DNA of 64,000 nt. It comes from Candidatus Lernaella stagnicola. GTDB lineage: Bacteria > Lernaellota > Lernaellaia > Lernaellales > Lernaellaceae. Positions 1-8,121 of this stretch are shown here, piece by piece. Position 1 is the first letter of the stretch; each line of letters begins with the position of its first letter. The notes beneath the pieces were generated by a model that saw only the letters and a list, made by a program, of their open reading frames with translations, made no database searches and was not told the DNA's origin. The translations under genes were made by a program, and so were the position numbers. The DNA is taken from the NCBI GenBank assembly GCA_030765525.1, contig JAVCCK010000045.1, positions 1 to 64,000 on the forward strand. The letters are read 5' to 3'.

Positions 1-1
1 C

Positions 2-142
2 GACAATCCTTACGGTCATCCGAACGCCAACGTGGTGCAAGAGTGGGAAGATGTCGGCGCGGCGATTTACAAAACCGCCGAAGACGGCGACGTTACGTTC
101 CTGATCAAAAACGGGAACATCACTGTCACGACGGAACGATAG
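2..142 (+). CDS. C-terminal end of an unrecognised protein (5' truncated)
   Basis: Frame 2 is open from the window edge to a TAG at 140-142, leaving 46 residues that read smoothly (GHPNANV, then a hydrophilic end TTER). No start codon is visible, so the gene begins before the window. I recognise no domain. It is 48 bp upstream of a same-strand lipoprotein gene and could share its transcript. Confidence 0.5.
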   Translation, partial: DNPYGHPNANVVQEWEDVGAAIYKTAEDGDVTFLIKNGNITVTTER

Positions 143-190
143 TCAAAACGGCGCCGGGCGGGCGTCGATGTTATGCAGGAGTTACGGTTT

Positions 191-799
191 ATGCGAAAAA
201 GTTGGCATGTTTATCTCGCGTTGGTGGTGCTTGTCACAGTGCTCGCGGCGGCCGGTTGCGCCGTCAAATCCAATACGCTTAATGCGTTGCTGGCAGCGGC
301 AAAAGCGTTGGACGACAAGGATTACAAAACCTTCAACAAGTACGTGAACGTCGATCGCATTGTCGATCAGTGCGTGACCTTGCTGCTTGAGGAGGCCAAG
401 GCCTACACGAAAAAACCGCGCCCGAAGTTGTGGAAGCTCGGCGAGAAGTTCGCCCGGCCGCACTTGGTCGAAATGACCAAAGAGCAATTTCGCCGCGCGG
501 TCGAGGACGGTACGGTAGCCGAGCAGATCGAAGGCTTGGATAAGTTGCCGTCGAGCCGGTTGATGTTCAATCTTGTCGGCTTGTTCGGCGTGGCGCACAC
601 GGATTCTTCCACATACGAAATCGGCGAAGTGACCGAGACGAAAAACGGCGAGTCGCTCAAGCTCAAGGTCAAATACAACGGCGAATGGTTGCCACTGGAA
701 TTACGGGCGAAAAAAGTCGGCGACCACTACCGCATCGTCGAAGTGGAAAACCTGCACGATGTGGCTGGTGCGCTGCTCAAGGACTTGCAGGACGACTGA
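191..799 (+). CDS. Putative lipoprotein, DUF2939-like
   Basis: This is a 202-residue protein. An AGGAG at 177-181 lies 9 nt before the ATG at 191; an in-frame ATG at 173 has no ribosome site and would spoil the signal peptide. The N-terminus (MRKSW, a hydrophobic stretch, LAAAGC) is a type II signal peptide with the lipobox Cys near residue 23, so the product should be a lipoprotein. The mature part begins with an Ala/Leu-rich helix and a segment about a daily-life motif DKDYKTFNKYVNVDRIVDQ, which resembles the start of DUF2939 proteins (small exported proteins of unknown role). That family link is made from memory and is tentative. No catalytic motif is visible. Confidence 0.7.
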   Translation: MRKSWHVYLALVVLVTVLAAAGCAVKSNTLNALLAAAKALDDKDYKTFNKYVNVDRIVDQCVTLLLEEAKAYTKKPRPKLWKLGEKFARPHLVEMTKEQFRRAVEDGTVAEQIEGLDKLPSSRLMFNLVGLFGVAHTDSSTYEIGEVTETKNGESLKLKVKYNGEWLPLELRAKKVGDHYRIVEVENLHDVAGALLKDLQDD

Positions 800-809
800 T
801 TCCGGCGGC

Positions 810-1259
810 CTACTCGAATTTCTCCCCGCATTCCGGGCACACGGTGGCGTCTTCCGGCACCGGCGCGCCGCAGGACTCGCACCGCGTCTCGACCATTGCC
901 TCGCGCGCCAACTCTTCCTCGTCGGGCGGTGAAAGAACGACTTCCATGATGCGGTTGGCCTCGGCATACCGAATGCGCGGCACCAAGATGCGCGAGTCGT
1001 GGGCCGGATAAATGTGCACGACATCCAGCGCGTCGCCGGCCAGCACGGCGGGGATTTGGGCATCGTCGAGCGCCGCTTTCAATACCCGCGTGGCGATTGG
1101 GCCTTGGGATTCACACAGAAGCACGAACTCGATGCGCGGGTGATCGTCGTCGAGCTCGACATCACCGTCATCCGTTTTCGCCTGTTCGAGGACTTCCTCG
1201 GGCTTCGCGTGATTCATCGGTTTGCCGCGTTCGTCTTTCGGATCGAAATCGCTTCCCAT
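810..1259 (-). CDS. DUF2007-like protein with C-terminal zinc ribbon
   Basis: This is a 149-residue acidic cytoplasmic protein. The ATG at 1259 is preceded by AGGAG with good spacing, so the longer in-frame start at 1298 is unlikely. An acidic N-terminal segment of about 45 residues is followed by a ferredoxin-like segment (FVLLCESQGPIATRVLKAALDDAQIPAVLAG in outline, then IRYAEANRIMEVV). This fits the DUF2007 'putative signal transducing protein' fold, in which a short domain senses or binds through an exposed helix. The last 25 residues hold a zinc ribbon with CESC and CPEC pairs. The family is common in diverse bacteria and its function is unknown. It is convergent with the lipoprotein gene at 191-799. 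Confidence 0.65.
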   Translation of the reverse strand: MGSDFDPKDERGKPMNHAKPEEVLEQAKTDDGDVELDDDHPRIEFVLLCESQGPIATRVLKAALDDAQIPAVLAGDALDVVHIYPAHDSRILVPRIRYAEANRIMEVVLSPPDEEELAREAMVETRCESCGAPVPEDATVCPECGEKFE

Positions 1260-1326
1260 CGTGTTCTCCTGTGTGATCGTAAGTCGATGCAATGCCACTA
1301 CCTACAATATAACATATGCCGCGCCT

Positions 1327-2439
1327 TCACGAGAGGTCGGGACGGTTCTTTTTGGCCGGTCGCAGGTCGCGCAACAGCGTATCGGGTTCGTGATAGCGGC
1401 GGTACAGACGGGTGAGCGTCGTATAGGTAAAGGCCCGGTTGATCCACCGGAAACCCAACAACCACCAAAGCAAATACGAAGCCGCGGCGACGGCGCCGTA
1501 GAGGTAAAAAAGATTCAGCACCGCGGCGATCCACGTGCCCTGCAGCGTCGCCATACCGGGCAGAAAATCGTCGAGCCGGGTTAGCAGAAACGTCGCGGCG
1601 GGAACCGTCGTCAGGAAATACGCCAGCACGATCCACGAGTGCCCGCCCTCGATGGCGCGTTCGGGGCAAAACGCCATGCAGCGCATGCAGCTCTCGCAGT
1701 CGTAGGTCCAGAATGGACGTTTGCTGCCGCGCCCCCACAAGCGAATGGCGCCGACCGGGCAGGCTTCCGCGCACAAACCGCAGCCCGTGCAGCGCTCGTT
1801 GGCGATCAGCGATTTGGCCAGAAAGAAGCGGCCGATCACCAGGTACAGCAGCGAGACATAGAGCAACGCCAGCCCGGTGCATAGTTCCCACGCGTTGTTG
1901 CACGTCAGCCAGCAACGGCGACCGCCGAGGATCGTTTCCAGAAATCCGGCGACCCGTGGTTGCGCGTCGGCGATGATGCGGCGGGTCGTGTCCGGCCCCA
2001 TGCCCGGATGCACGGCGATCCAGTTCGAGGGCATGTTGACACTCATCGCACCGCGTACGCGGTATCCCTTTAACGCCAGGATGAGGGCGATCAAAAACGG
2101 CCCCGTCCCCGCCAACCCCGGCACCCATCTCATGTACGGCAGCGGCCAGTAACGCGCCCCGGCGCGCGTGGCGCACACGAAGGCGTGGGCGCGGCGGCGC
2201 GGCAGGCGCAGGGCGAAGCGAATCATATGCAGCGGGGCGGTGAAGGCGTGGGTGGGAAACACGAGGCCGACGAGTTGTTCGGAGTCGGAACCCAGTTGCT
2301 CTTCCGGTACGGGCTCTTCGATGGGCGCGACGGCCACACGGCACCCGGCGCCGGCGGCATGCTCGCCAAGCCAACGAGCGACGCGTTGCGAATTGCCGGT
2401 GCCGCTCATGAAAAAGACGCGCAGATCGGTGTATGCCAT
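1327..2439 (-). CDS. Membrane flavodoxin / 2x[4Fe-4S] ferredoxin fusion (EFR1-type)
   Basis: This is a 370-residue redox protein. The N-terminus has a flavodoxin-like FMN loop (FFMSGTGNSQRVARWL, about residues 9-24). The middle carries two [4Fe-4S] motifs, CTGCGLCAEACP and CESCMRCMAFCP, at about 218-255. Hydrophobic helices lie before the clusters (about 195-213) and after them (about 275-340), so the Fe-S domain sits between membrane segments. The closest group known to me is the EFR1-family flavodoxin-ferredoxin proteins, which are electron carriers of uncertain partner. The membrane helices are an addition to the usual soluble form. It is transcribed divergently from the protease at 2546, with a 106 bp gap. 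Confidence 0.75.
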   Translation of the reverse strand: MAYTDLRVFFMSGTGNSQRVARWLGEHAAGAGCRVAVAPIEEPVPEEQLGSDSEQLVGLVFPTHAFTAPLHMIRFALRLPRRRAHAFVCATRAGARYWPLPYMRWVPGLAGTGPFLIALILALKGYRVRGAMSVNMPSNWIAVHPGMGPDTTRRIIADAQPRVAGFLETILGGRRCWLTCNNAWELCTGLALLYVSLLYLVIGRFFLAKSLIANERCTGCGLCAEACPVGAIRLWGRGSKRPFWTYDCESCMRCMAFCPERAIEGGHSWIVLAYFLTTVPAATFLLTRLDDFLPGMATLQGTWIAAVLNLFYLYGAVAAASYLLWWLLGFRWINRAFTYTTLTRLYRRYHEPDTLLRDLRPAKKNRPDLS

Positions 2440-2486
2440 GAACGATTTGTACCGCCGCAGCGCCGAATTTTCAACGCGCCGGGCAT

Positions 2487-2515
2487 TTGGCGCGGTGAGG
2501 CCGATCGGCTACACT
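2487..2515 (+). promoter_or_regulatory. Candidate sigma70 promoter for the C25 protease gene
   Basis: TTGGCG (2487-2492) and TACACT (2510-2515) are separated by 17 nt and lie 31 nt upstream of the ATG at 2546. A strong AAGGAG ribosome site at 2533-2538 follows. Both boxes are imperfect, so this is only a candidate. Confidence 0.3.
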
Positions 2516-2545
2516 TTCTCGGTCTTGAGCGTAAGGAGTTGGATG

Positions 2546-4678
2546 ATGAAAAAGGTTTTCGTTGCGTTTTTATTGATTGCGGCGCTGGCCTGGCCGGCGT
2601 TCGCCGAGGAAATCGAGTTGACCTACGACTTCGACGACCCGACATGGATAAGCGGGCTCGAAAACACCGTCGAACCGCGCCTGGCCGGATTGCGCCAACA
2701 GGTGATCCCCGGCGAACCCGTCGTGCCGGTGGCCACGGCATGGGTGGCGATCCCGCAAGGGCACGAAGTGGTTTCAGTCGTGGTGGACGAAAACAAAACG
2801 CAGCAGGTGTTTGCCGGACGCGCCGCCTGGGGGTCGAAATTCGCGCCCCTGTCGCGGCCGACCTTCGCCCAAGCCCGCCCCAGCGCCGCCATTTACGGGG
2901 GCGCAACACCGTACCCGGCCGCGCGGCATCGGACGTTGACGCTGCAATACAAACGTGGCGTGGCGATTCAACCCGTCGCGCTCTATCCCGTGCAATACCT
3001 GCCGAACCGGGAAGCGTTCGCGTTCGCAGGCAGCCTGGTCGTGCGCGTAAAAACCCGCCCGGCGACGAAGCCGGCGGCGGTGATGCCATACCGCGGCCTG
3101 CCGGCGGATCTGCGTGAGTTGCGGGCGCGGGTCGACAACCCGGCGATCGTGGATAGCTATCATCCGGACGCCGCGGGCAAAGGCGAGCCGCTCGACTACC
3201 TGGCGATTGCTCCCGAGAGTTTCCACGGTCACTTGGAAACGTACCTCGCGCACAAAACCGAGCTTTTCGGCCTGCGTTGCGAAGTGGCGAGTTACGAACA
3301 GATCCTGGCCGAGACGCCCGGCGCCAACGAGCCGGCCAAGGTGCGCAACTACATTCGGCAGCGTTACGACGACGGCCTGCAATGGGTGCTGCTGGTCGGC
3401 GATGCGGACCGGGATAGCGAAGTGCTGCCGCTGCGCCCGTTGTACGTGACGGGCGTCGACCCCGATGACGGCAGTACCTTCACCGATCCCACGATGGCCA
3501 CCGACCAGTACTACGGTTGCCTCGACGGCTCCTACAACGGGGACGGCGATTGGCACTGGGGCGAGACGACCGACGGCGACGAAGGCGGCGATGTCGATTT
3601 GCTCTTCGACGTCCACGTGGGGCGTTTTGCGGTGGACGAACCGTGGGAACTGTCGATGATCGGCGGCAAAACGATGGCCTTCGAAAACGACGACGCCACG
3701 CCGTGGCGCGTGCTGTTTGTGGGTGAGTACGCCGATTCCCAAACCTGGGGCGGCGACAACAAGGACGAGGTTTTCACGCATTGCGGCGACCAGACGATTC
3801 CCATCACGAAGCTTTACGACCGCGACGGCACCAACACCCACCGGCGCGTGATCGGCGCCATCAATAGCGACGCGCACCAGTGGCTCAATCACCTCGGCCA
3901 CGCCGATGTCACGTCCAACATGGGCTTTTATCCGAGTGAAGTGGCGTCGCTGGAGAACGAGCGGCCTTATCTCGGTTTTTCGCAAGGCTGTTACTCGGGA
4001 AGCGTGGACGGCGTGCAATCCTATGGCGGCCACAGTTGGGAAGATTGCATGGCCGAGCAGTTCACCAATCAACGGCGCACGGGCGCCTTCGCCTACTTCA
4101 TGAACACGCGCTACGGTTTCTACCTGACCGGGCGCAACGACGGACCCAGCAACGTGTACGACTGGGAACTCGCCGAGGCGTTTTTTGTCGACGGCGTCCC
4201 AAACATCGGCGCGGCGATGGACAAGGGCAAGGAAGATTGCATCGGGCTGCTGTCGCCCAACACGATGATGCGCTGGGCGTGGTATACGCTGCTGCTGTTC
4301 GGCGATCCGCAAACGCCGATGCGGCTTAACTGCGACAACGACGGCGACGGCGTGGATTGGACCTACTGCGGCGGCGAGGATTGTGACGACCAAAACGAGG
4401 CGATTCTACCCGGTGCGGAAGAGATCTGCGACGACGGCCTCGACAACAACTGCGACGGCCTCACCGACGAAGAAGATCCGGCCTGTGCCGCGGCGGATGA
4501 TGACAGCGCGATCGATGACGATACGAGTGACGACGACGCAATCGATGACGATGATGCAACCGACGACGACGCCATCGACGACGACGATGCGACCGACGAC
4601 GACACAATCGATGACGACGTCACCGACGACGATGCGGCTGACGATGATGACAACGACGACAGCGGCGGCTGCAACTAA
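2546..4678 (+). CDS. Secreted gingipain-like C25 cysteine protease with MopE-like motif and Asp-rich Cys-terminated tail
   Basis: This is a 710-residue exported protein. AAGGAG at 2533-2538 is 7 nt from the ATG at 2546; an adjacent ATG at 2543 is possible. A Sec signal peptide (MKKVFVAFLLIAALAWPAFA) is followed by a beta-rich N-domain of about 300 residues. The C25-type catalytic domain then has the family's His and Cys motifs, GHAD (His452) and SQGCYSG (Cys482). In gingipains these two residues form the catalytic dyad. After the protease come a calcium-binding-like CGGEDCDDQ segment and a MopE-type PGAEEICDDGLDNNCDG motif. The protein ends with about 55 residues of Asp-rich repeats and the terminus NDDSGGCN. 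The FG-GAP protein at 44880-46478 has a very similar end, suggesting a shared sorting or anchoring signal. Role: probably extracellular proteolysis or processing of surface proteins. Confidence 0.8.
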   Translation: MKKVFVAFLLIAALAWPAFAEEIELTYDFDDPTWISGLENTVEPRLAGLRQQVIPGEPVVPVATAWVAIPQGHEVVSVVVDENKTQQVFAGRAAWGSKFAPLSRPTFAQARPSAAIYGGATPYPAARHRTLTLQYKRGVAIQPVALYPVQYLPNREAFAFAGSLVVRVKTRPATKPAAVMPYRGLPADLRELRARVDNPAIVDSYHPDAAGKGEPLDYLAIAPESFHGHLETYLAHKTELFGLRCEVASYEQILAETPGANEPAKVRNYIRQRYDDGLQWVLLVGDADRDSEVLPLRPLYVTGVDPDDGSTFTDPTMATDQYYGCLDGSYNGDGDWHWGETTDGDEGGDVDLLFDVHVGRFAVDEPWELSMIGGKTMAFENDDATPWRVLFVGEYADSQTWGGDNKDEVFTHCGDQTIPITKLYDRDGTNTHRRVIGAINSDAHQWLNHLGHADVTSNMGFYPSEVASLENERPYLGFSQGCYSGSVDGVQSYGGHSWEDCMAEQFTNQRRTGAFAYFMNTRYGFYLTGRNDGPSNVYDWELAEAFFVDGVPNIGAAMDKGKEDCIGLLSPNTMMRWAWYTLLLFGDPQTPMRLNCDNDGDGVDWTYCGGEDCDDQNEAILPGAEEICDDGLDNNCDGLTDEEDPACAAADDDSAIDDDTSDDDAIDDDDATDDDAIDDDDATDDDTIDDDVTDDDAADDDDNDDSGGCN
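4496..4660 (+). repeat. Asp-codon-rich degenerate repeat at the 3' end of the C25 protease gene
   Basis: Repeated GAC/GAT triplets are broken by single Ala, Ile, Thr, Ser or Val codons, giving units such as DDDDAT and DDDDAI in a roughly 18-24 nt rhythm. Synonymous codons vary (GAC and GAT mixed), so the repeat is kept by protein selection more than by recent DNA slippage. It ends just before the terminal SGGCN codons. Confidence 0.8.
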
Positions 4679-4772
4679 AGCCGCCGGCGAGGCGCATTTA
4701 TCTCAGAAAGCCGATAACAAGTCTCAGAATGCTGAGGTCGCGGGGCCGGTACGAAGCGGTGGGCTTGACGGG

Positions 4773-4808
4773 TTAAAACAAAACACGCGGCGAATCGGCC
4801 GCGCATTT
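4773..4808. terminator. Candidate bidirectional terminator between convergent genes
   Basis: CGCGGC (4786-4791) pairs with GCCGCG (4798-4803) around a 6 nt loop. On the minus strand the stem is followed by a T-rich run (complement of TTAAAACAAAACA), serving the small membrane-protein gene that stops at 4832. On the plus strand it is followed by CATTTTC, a weaker tract for the protease gene. Confidence 0.45.
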
Positions 4809-4831
4809 TCACGCTGCGTTAGGGCGGTGGT

Positions 4832-5008
4832 TTACATCCCGGCGATGAACATGCTCATGCTCAGAATCAGCAACGCACCCCCGAAATGTTCAAAACGGAT
4901 AACGGTGTCACGCCTCTGAAGGCGGGGAAGCAGCGAACGGCTGAAGAAGAGCATCGTCGTGCCCAGGATAAAAGCGACCAGGCCGATCAAGCTGACAATC
5001 CAAATCAT
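4832..5008 (-). CDS. Small two-helix membrane protein (58 aa)
   Basis: This is a 58-residue reading frame with ATG at 5008 and TAA at 4832-4834. It is preceded by GAGGAA with a 4-5 nt gap, a convincing ribosome site. The product has two hydrophobic segments (WIVSLIGLVAFILGTTMLFF and FGGALLILSMSMFIAGM) joined by a short basic loop (RSLLPRLQRR). This predicts a hairpin membrane protein with the loop on the inner face. No family is recognised. A terminator-like hairpin directly downstream and the lack of a competing gene on the other strand support it being real. Confidence 0.6.
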   Translation of the reverse strand: MIWIVSLIGLVAFILGTTMLFFSRSLLPRLQRRDTVIRFEHFGGALLILSMSMFIAGM

Positions 5009-5304
5009 GGGGTTCCTCGTTTCCTGATACTTGGGAAGACCGCCGTTTCTCGCGTCGGGTTCCCCCCGTCGTTGTTTTATTTAGCAAGCGTCGTGCCAAT
5101 CACAACGTAACCGGGAAAAGCGGCCGGGCAAGGGGCCGGGCTCTGTATCGTCGCGTTTTTCCGCGTCGCAAAAGCGTCTGCTTGATGTTCTAATTTGAAA
5201 TGCCGCGTTTCAAAATGGAATACACCGTGGGCCGGAGGGGGGTGCCGAGTTCGGCGAAAATGGTTATGTATGGTGGGCAAAATCGAGAACCGTCGAGGAG
5301 AAAC

Positions 5305-5739
5305 ATGAGCCAGACCGACAAACCAACGGCGTTGGCCGAGTACACCGGCGCGATCCGCTTCCAGATGCACTGGGGCGAGATGGACGCCTTCGGCCACCTG
5401 AACAACACCATCTACTTTCGCTATTTCGAGAGTGCGCGCATCGTGTTCTTCGAAACGCTCGACATCACCGAAAGAGGAATGCCGCGCGCCATCGGGCCGA
5501 TCCTCGGTTACACGAGCTGTCGCTTCAAAGCGCCGCTGACCTTCCCCGACACCCTATGGGCGGCCACGCGCGTGACCGACATCCAGGACGACCGCTTCAC
5601 CGTCGAGCACGTCGTGTACAGCGAAAAGCTCGAACGCATCGCCGCCGTGGGCGAGGCGACCATCGTGGCCTACGACTATCGGAACAACACCAAAGCCACG
5701 CTGCCCGATTCCTGGCGCGACTGCCTCGAGAACTGCTGA
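5305..5739 (+). CDS. Acyl-CoA thioesterase, 4HBT hot-dog family
   Basis: This is a 144-residue hot-dog protein. The ATG at 5305 has GAGGAG just upstream; a longer frame to 5200 has no such site and an unlikely sequence. The motif EMDAFGHLNN (Asp27, His31) is the signature of the 4-hydroxybenzoyl-CoA/YbgC-like thioesterases, where the Asp is catalytic. The rest follows the family, with an FRYFESARI helix and ending in strands that carry the FTVEHVVYSEKLERIAAVGEATIV pattern. The likely role is hydrolysis of acyl-CoA or aromatic-CoA thioesters in the cytoplasm. It stands alone, with no pathway neighbour to fix its substrate. Confidence 0.8.
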   Translation: MSQTDKPTALAEYTGAIRFQMHWGEMDAFGHLNNTIYFRYFESARIVFFETLDITERGMPRAIGPILGYTSCRFKAPLTFPDTLWAATRVTDIQDDRFTVEHVVYSEKLERIAAVGEATIVAYDYRNNTKATLPDSWRDCLENC

Positions 5740-6131
5740 CACTCACCCATACGAATCGCGAAACGCTTTTGCCTAAGGATTTCGCCGAAATTTTTTGCGA
5801 TGCAAGTTTCTCCAATGAAAAGGTACCGGTGAACTCTCCGCGAAAGCTCCGGCTTGATTCTCAGAGCGGCGCACACGGAAAAAGGTGCCAAAGTGTCCGA
5901 TGGTTGAGGTGATAAAGGTCGCGCAAGGGTGTGCAGATGTCTCCGAAGTCGGCTTTAATATTGCGTTTCTTATAGAAAAAGACGTCAACGCCCGGTTGAG
6001 TTCGTATCTTTACAACGCCATCAAGGGGCGCTAATACTGAAAATTCGAGTAAAAGGAGCGTCCGAAACATTGCGAAAATTACAGGTCTGGCACAAAAAAG
6101 GCCTTTTTTTGATTGCGCGCTCGGCGATGAC
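5740..6131. other. Long intergenic stretch before the metal-uptake operon
   Basis: I see no convincing gene here. It contains a 44-codon open frame at 5900-6034 with no ribosome site, and an A/T palindrome at about 6095-6112 (AAAAAAGGCC followed by a T run) that could end the preceding transcript. Base composition is visibly more AT-rich than in the neighbouring genes. Confidence 0.4.
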
Positions 6132-6179
6132 TGGACAGCCTCTATATTCGTATATATAGATATAGAGATTAACAATCTC
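6132..6179 (+). promoter_or_regulatory. Promoter with two palindromic operator candidates, metal-uptake operon
   Basis: TGGACA (6132-6137) and TATAGA (6155-6160) are spaced 17 nt. The spacer and -10 box are covered by an inverted repeat, TCTATAT (6141-6147) and ATATAGA (6154-6160). A second perfect palindrome, GAGATT-AAC-AATCTC (6165-6179), lies where transcription should start. Binding at either would block RNA polymerase, as Fur/Zur/Nur-type repressors do. The repressor is not identified; a Fur-family gene lies at 16231-16728. Confidence 0.45.
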
Positions 6180-6203
6180 AGCAGGCGAGGTAGGAGAGAT
6201 CTC

Positions 6204-7430
6204 ATGAAAACATTGAATCATCCCGGCCGATGGGCCGTTTTGTTTTTGGTGATGGCGCTGGCGTTGCCGGCCGCTCTGGTGTGGGCGCATGGCGGCCACG
6301 GCAAAACCGAATTGCAGTTCAAGGTCGTGCCGAAGAACGTCGAATCGCCGGGCGCATCGGTGATCAAAATGGGCGGCATCACCATCAGCCGCCAGGAATT
6401 TTTCGACTACATTCGCAACACCGCGGCCTTTCAGATGCGCGCCGATTTGATCCAGCGCGATTTTCTGCTGCACTTTTGGGTCATCGAGGGCGTGTCACGG
6501 TATTACCCCACCGATATCAATGACTTGTTTGCTCGGCTTGAGAAATTGGGACCGGAATCGCCGGAGTTCGCGCCGCGGCTCAACGAGTGGATTCTGGCCC
6601 AGGCCGATCTTTTTGCGCGGTTGAGCCACTATGCCGCCAAGGCGAAGCGGCAGCCGTGGTCGAAGGCGGGAAAAATCTCGCCGGTGCTGGAAATGTTCGC
6701 GCAAAAGCAAAAGGCCGATTTGATGGAAGACGTGATCAAGTACGGCGCGATGCCACCGAGCCGTATGGGGGTGCGAAAGTTCGCGGCTTCGTTGTCGGCC
6801 GACGACCGTGCGCACATCGAGCGCCACTACAAAGACCCCAAAGACATCAAACCCTTCGAGGTGAAGGAAACGAAACGGCGTTGGATTCAGTACCGTAGGG
6901 ATTTGTTGGCCAACACGCCCAATGCGCGGTTGTACTTGAAGGTCCAGAGTATGTCGGTGCCGCCGGCTACACCCATCGCCAAGGTGAACGACCACGTGAT
7001 TACCATGGGCGATTTTCTGAGCATCTACGGGCCGATGGTCAATGACACGAACTGGAACAACGTCAAAAAGTCGCGGGTACCGGGGATGATGCTCGCTTAC
7101 GCGATGGCCGACGAGGCCGACCATTTGGGCGTCGTGCCGCAATGGCTTAAAGCAAAGATCGCGCTTTCGAAAAAAATGTACTTAGCGGCCGGACAGATAA
7201 TCCGCGAGTTTGGTCCGGCAACATTGGGCGAAACGACGCCGGAAATCAATTTCGCATTTTACCGGAAGATTGTTTACTTCCCGAACTTGTTAAAATTCGA
7301 AAAGTTTTTCGTCGAAAAAAGCGGCAATTTACCGGCCGGCCAAAAGCTGTGGATCGACAAGGATTATCTGACATCCTTAGCGTGGATTGTCGAACCGGCA
7401 TACACACCCGAGCAAGCGAGTTACTTCTAG
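6204..7430 (+). CDS. Periplasmic SurA-like protein with His-rich mature N-terminus, first gene of metal operon
   Basis: This is a 408-residue exported protein. The signal peptide ends at VWA, and the predicted mature chain starts HGGHGK, a His-rich and potentially metal-binding end. Two segments resemble the start of SurA/PpiC-type chaperone domains: VIKMGGITISRQEFFDYIR (about 51-69) and AKVNDHVITMGDFLSIYG (about 259-276). I see no parvulin PPIase domain, so it would be a chaperone-like or scaffold protein, not an isomerase. It heads the operon directly after the candidate operator and is 10 bp from the next gene. Inferred role: handling a metal or a partner protein in the periplasm for the ABC transporter. 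The family assignment is tentative. Confidence 0.6.
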   Translation: MKTLNHPGRWAVLFLVMALALPAALVWAHGGHGKTELQFKVVPKNVESPGASVIKMGGITISRQEFFDYIRNTAAFQMRADLIQRDFLLHFWVIEGVSRYYPTDINDLFARLEKLGPESPEFAPRLNEWILAQADLFARLSHYAAKAKRQPWSKAGKISPVLEMFAQKQKADLMEDVIKYGAMPPSRMGVRKFAASLSADDRAHIERHYKDPKDIKPFEVKETKRRWIQYRRDLLANTPNARLYLKVQSMSVPPATPIAKVNDHVITMGDFLSIYGPMVNDTNWNNVKKSRVPGMMLAYAMADEADHLGVVPQWLKAKIALSKKMYLAAGQIIREFGPATLGETTPEINFAFYRKIVYFPNLLKFEKFFVEKSGNLPAGQKLWIDKDYLTSLAWIVEPAYTPEQASYF

Positions 7431-7440
7431 GAGAGCCGTT

Positions 7441-8121
7441 ATGGCCGCCGCCACCGCACCGTCCGCCGATCTGAAGGTGAAGATCGTTGAGCCGCTGGCG
7501 TCACGTCGTGAGACGTTCTTTGTGCTCGCGGCCATTTGCGTGATCGTGCTGCTGATGGCGCTGCGTTTTGCCGCCGTCGGCGGAGACGATAAAACGCAGT
7601 ACATACGTCCCTACCAGCGTCTCGACAGCATCCTGAGCGGCAAACAGCGCACGCTTTACCAATCGATGTTGGCCTCCACGGAAGACGTCATCGAGCTGCG
7701 CGAGCGGGAAGGGCAGTGGCCCGAGGCGGCGCTGCTGGAGATCGAAACCGTGCCGCCCTTTGACGAGAAATTCCTACCGCCGAGCTTGCGTGGACTTACC
7801 TGGACGGAGCACGACGGCAATTCATGGGTGGATTATATCGGTCAAGACCCCAATCAGGACGACCAGGAGAACATCACCTACATCCTGCGCGTGATCGACC
7901 TGCACGCCGAGTACCATCCGCACCCGCACCCCGGCCTCGACTACGACCCGAATCAAAAGGTCGCCGTGCAGGTATGGGTCTTTCCGCAGCCGGCGCGCCC
8001 CTATCCCGGTGAACGTTTGCCGGAAGCCGGGTGGTGGTGGGTGGTGGGTCCGAACGACCCGTCGCTGTCGCCGGACGCCGTGCAAACAACACCTGGCCCA
8101 TCCCCCAATGGAGGAACGTGA
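7441..8121 (+). CDS. Membrane-anchored protein of metal ABC operon, possibly DUF6162-like
   Basis: This is a 226-residue protein starting at the ATG at 7441, with AGGAG 7 nt before it. After a cytoplasmic tail of about 25 residues there is one transmembrane segment (FFVLAAICVIVLLMALRFAAV) and then a periplasmic domain. That domain contains HAEYHPHPHPGLDYD, a cluster of four His that could bind metal, and a Pro-rich C-terminus. Proteins of this layout occur beside Zn/Mn-type ABC transporters in proteobacteria; I think the group is DUF6162 but cannot confirm it. Its stop codon overlaps the start of the binding-protein gene (TGATG), so the two are translationally coupled. Confidence 0.6.
   Translation: MAAATAPSADLKVKIVEPLASRRETFFVLAAICVIVLLMALRFAAVGGDDKTQYIRPYQRLDSILSGKQRTLYQSMLASTEDVIELREREGQWPEAALLEIETVPPFDEKFLPPSLRGLTWTEHDGNSWVDYIGQDPNQDDQENITYILRVIDLHAEYHPHPHPGLDYDPNQKVAVQVWVFPQPARPYPGERLPEAGWWWVVGPNDPSLSPDAVQTTPGPSPNGGT

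Noticed and set aside
2774-4393. 539-codon open frame on the minus strand opposite the C25 protease gene
   Set aside because: It is a GC-rich shadow frame: the plus-strand product has signal peptide, catalytic motifs and Asp tail, while this translation is His/Val/Arg-rich with no domain.
5900-6034. 44-codon frame (MVEVIKVAQGC start) upstream of the metal operon
   Set aside because: The sequence looks protein-like but there is no ribosome site and no family; it may be a gene remnant, but support is too weak.
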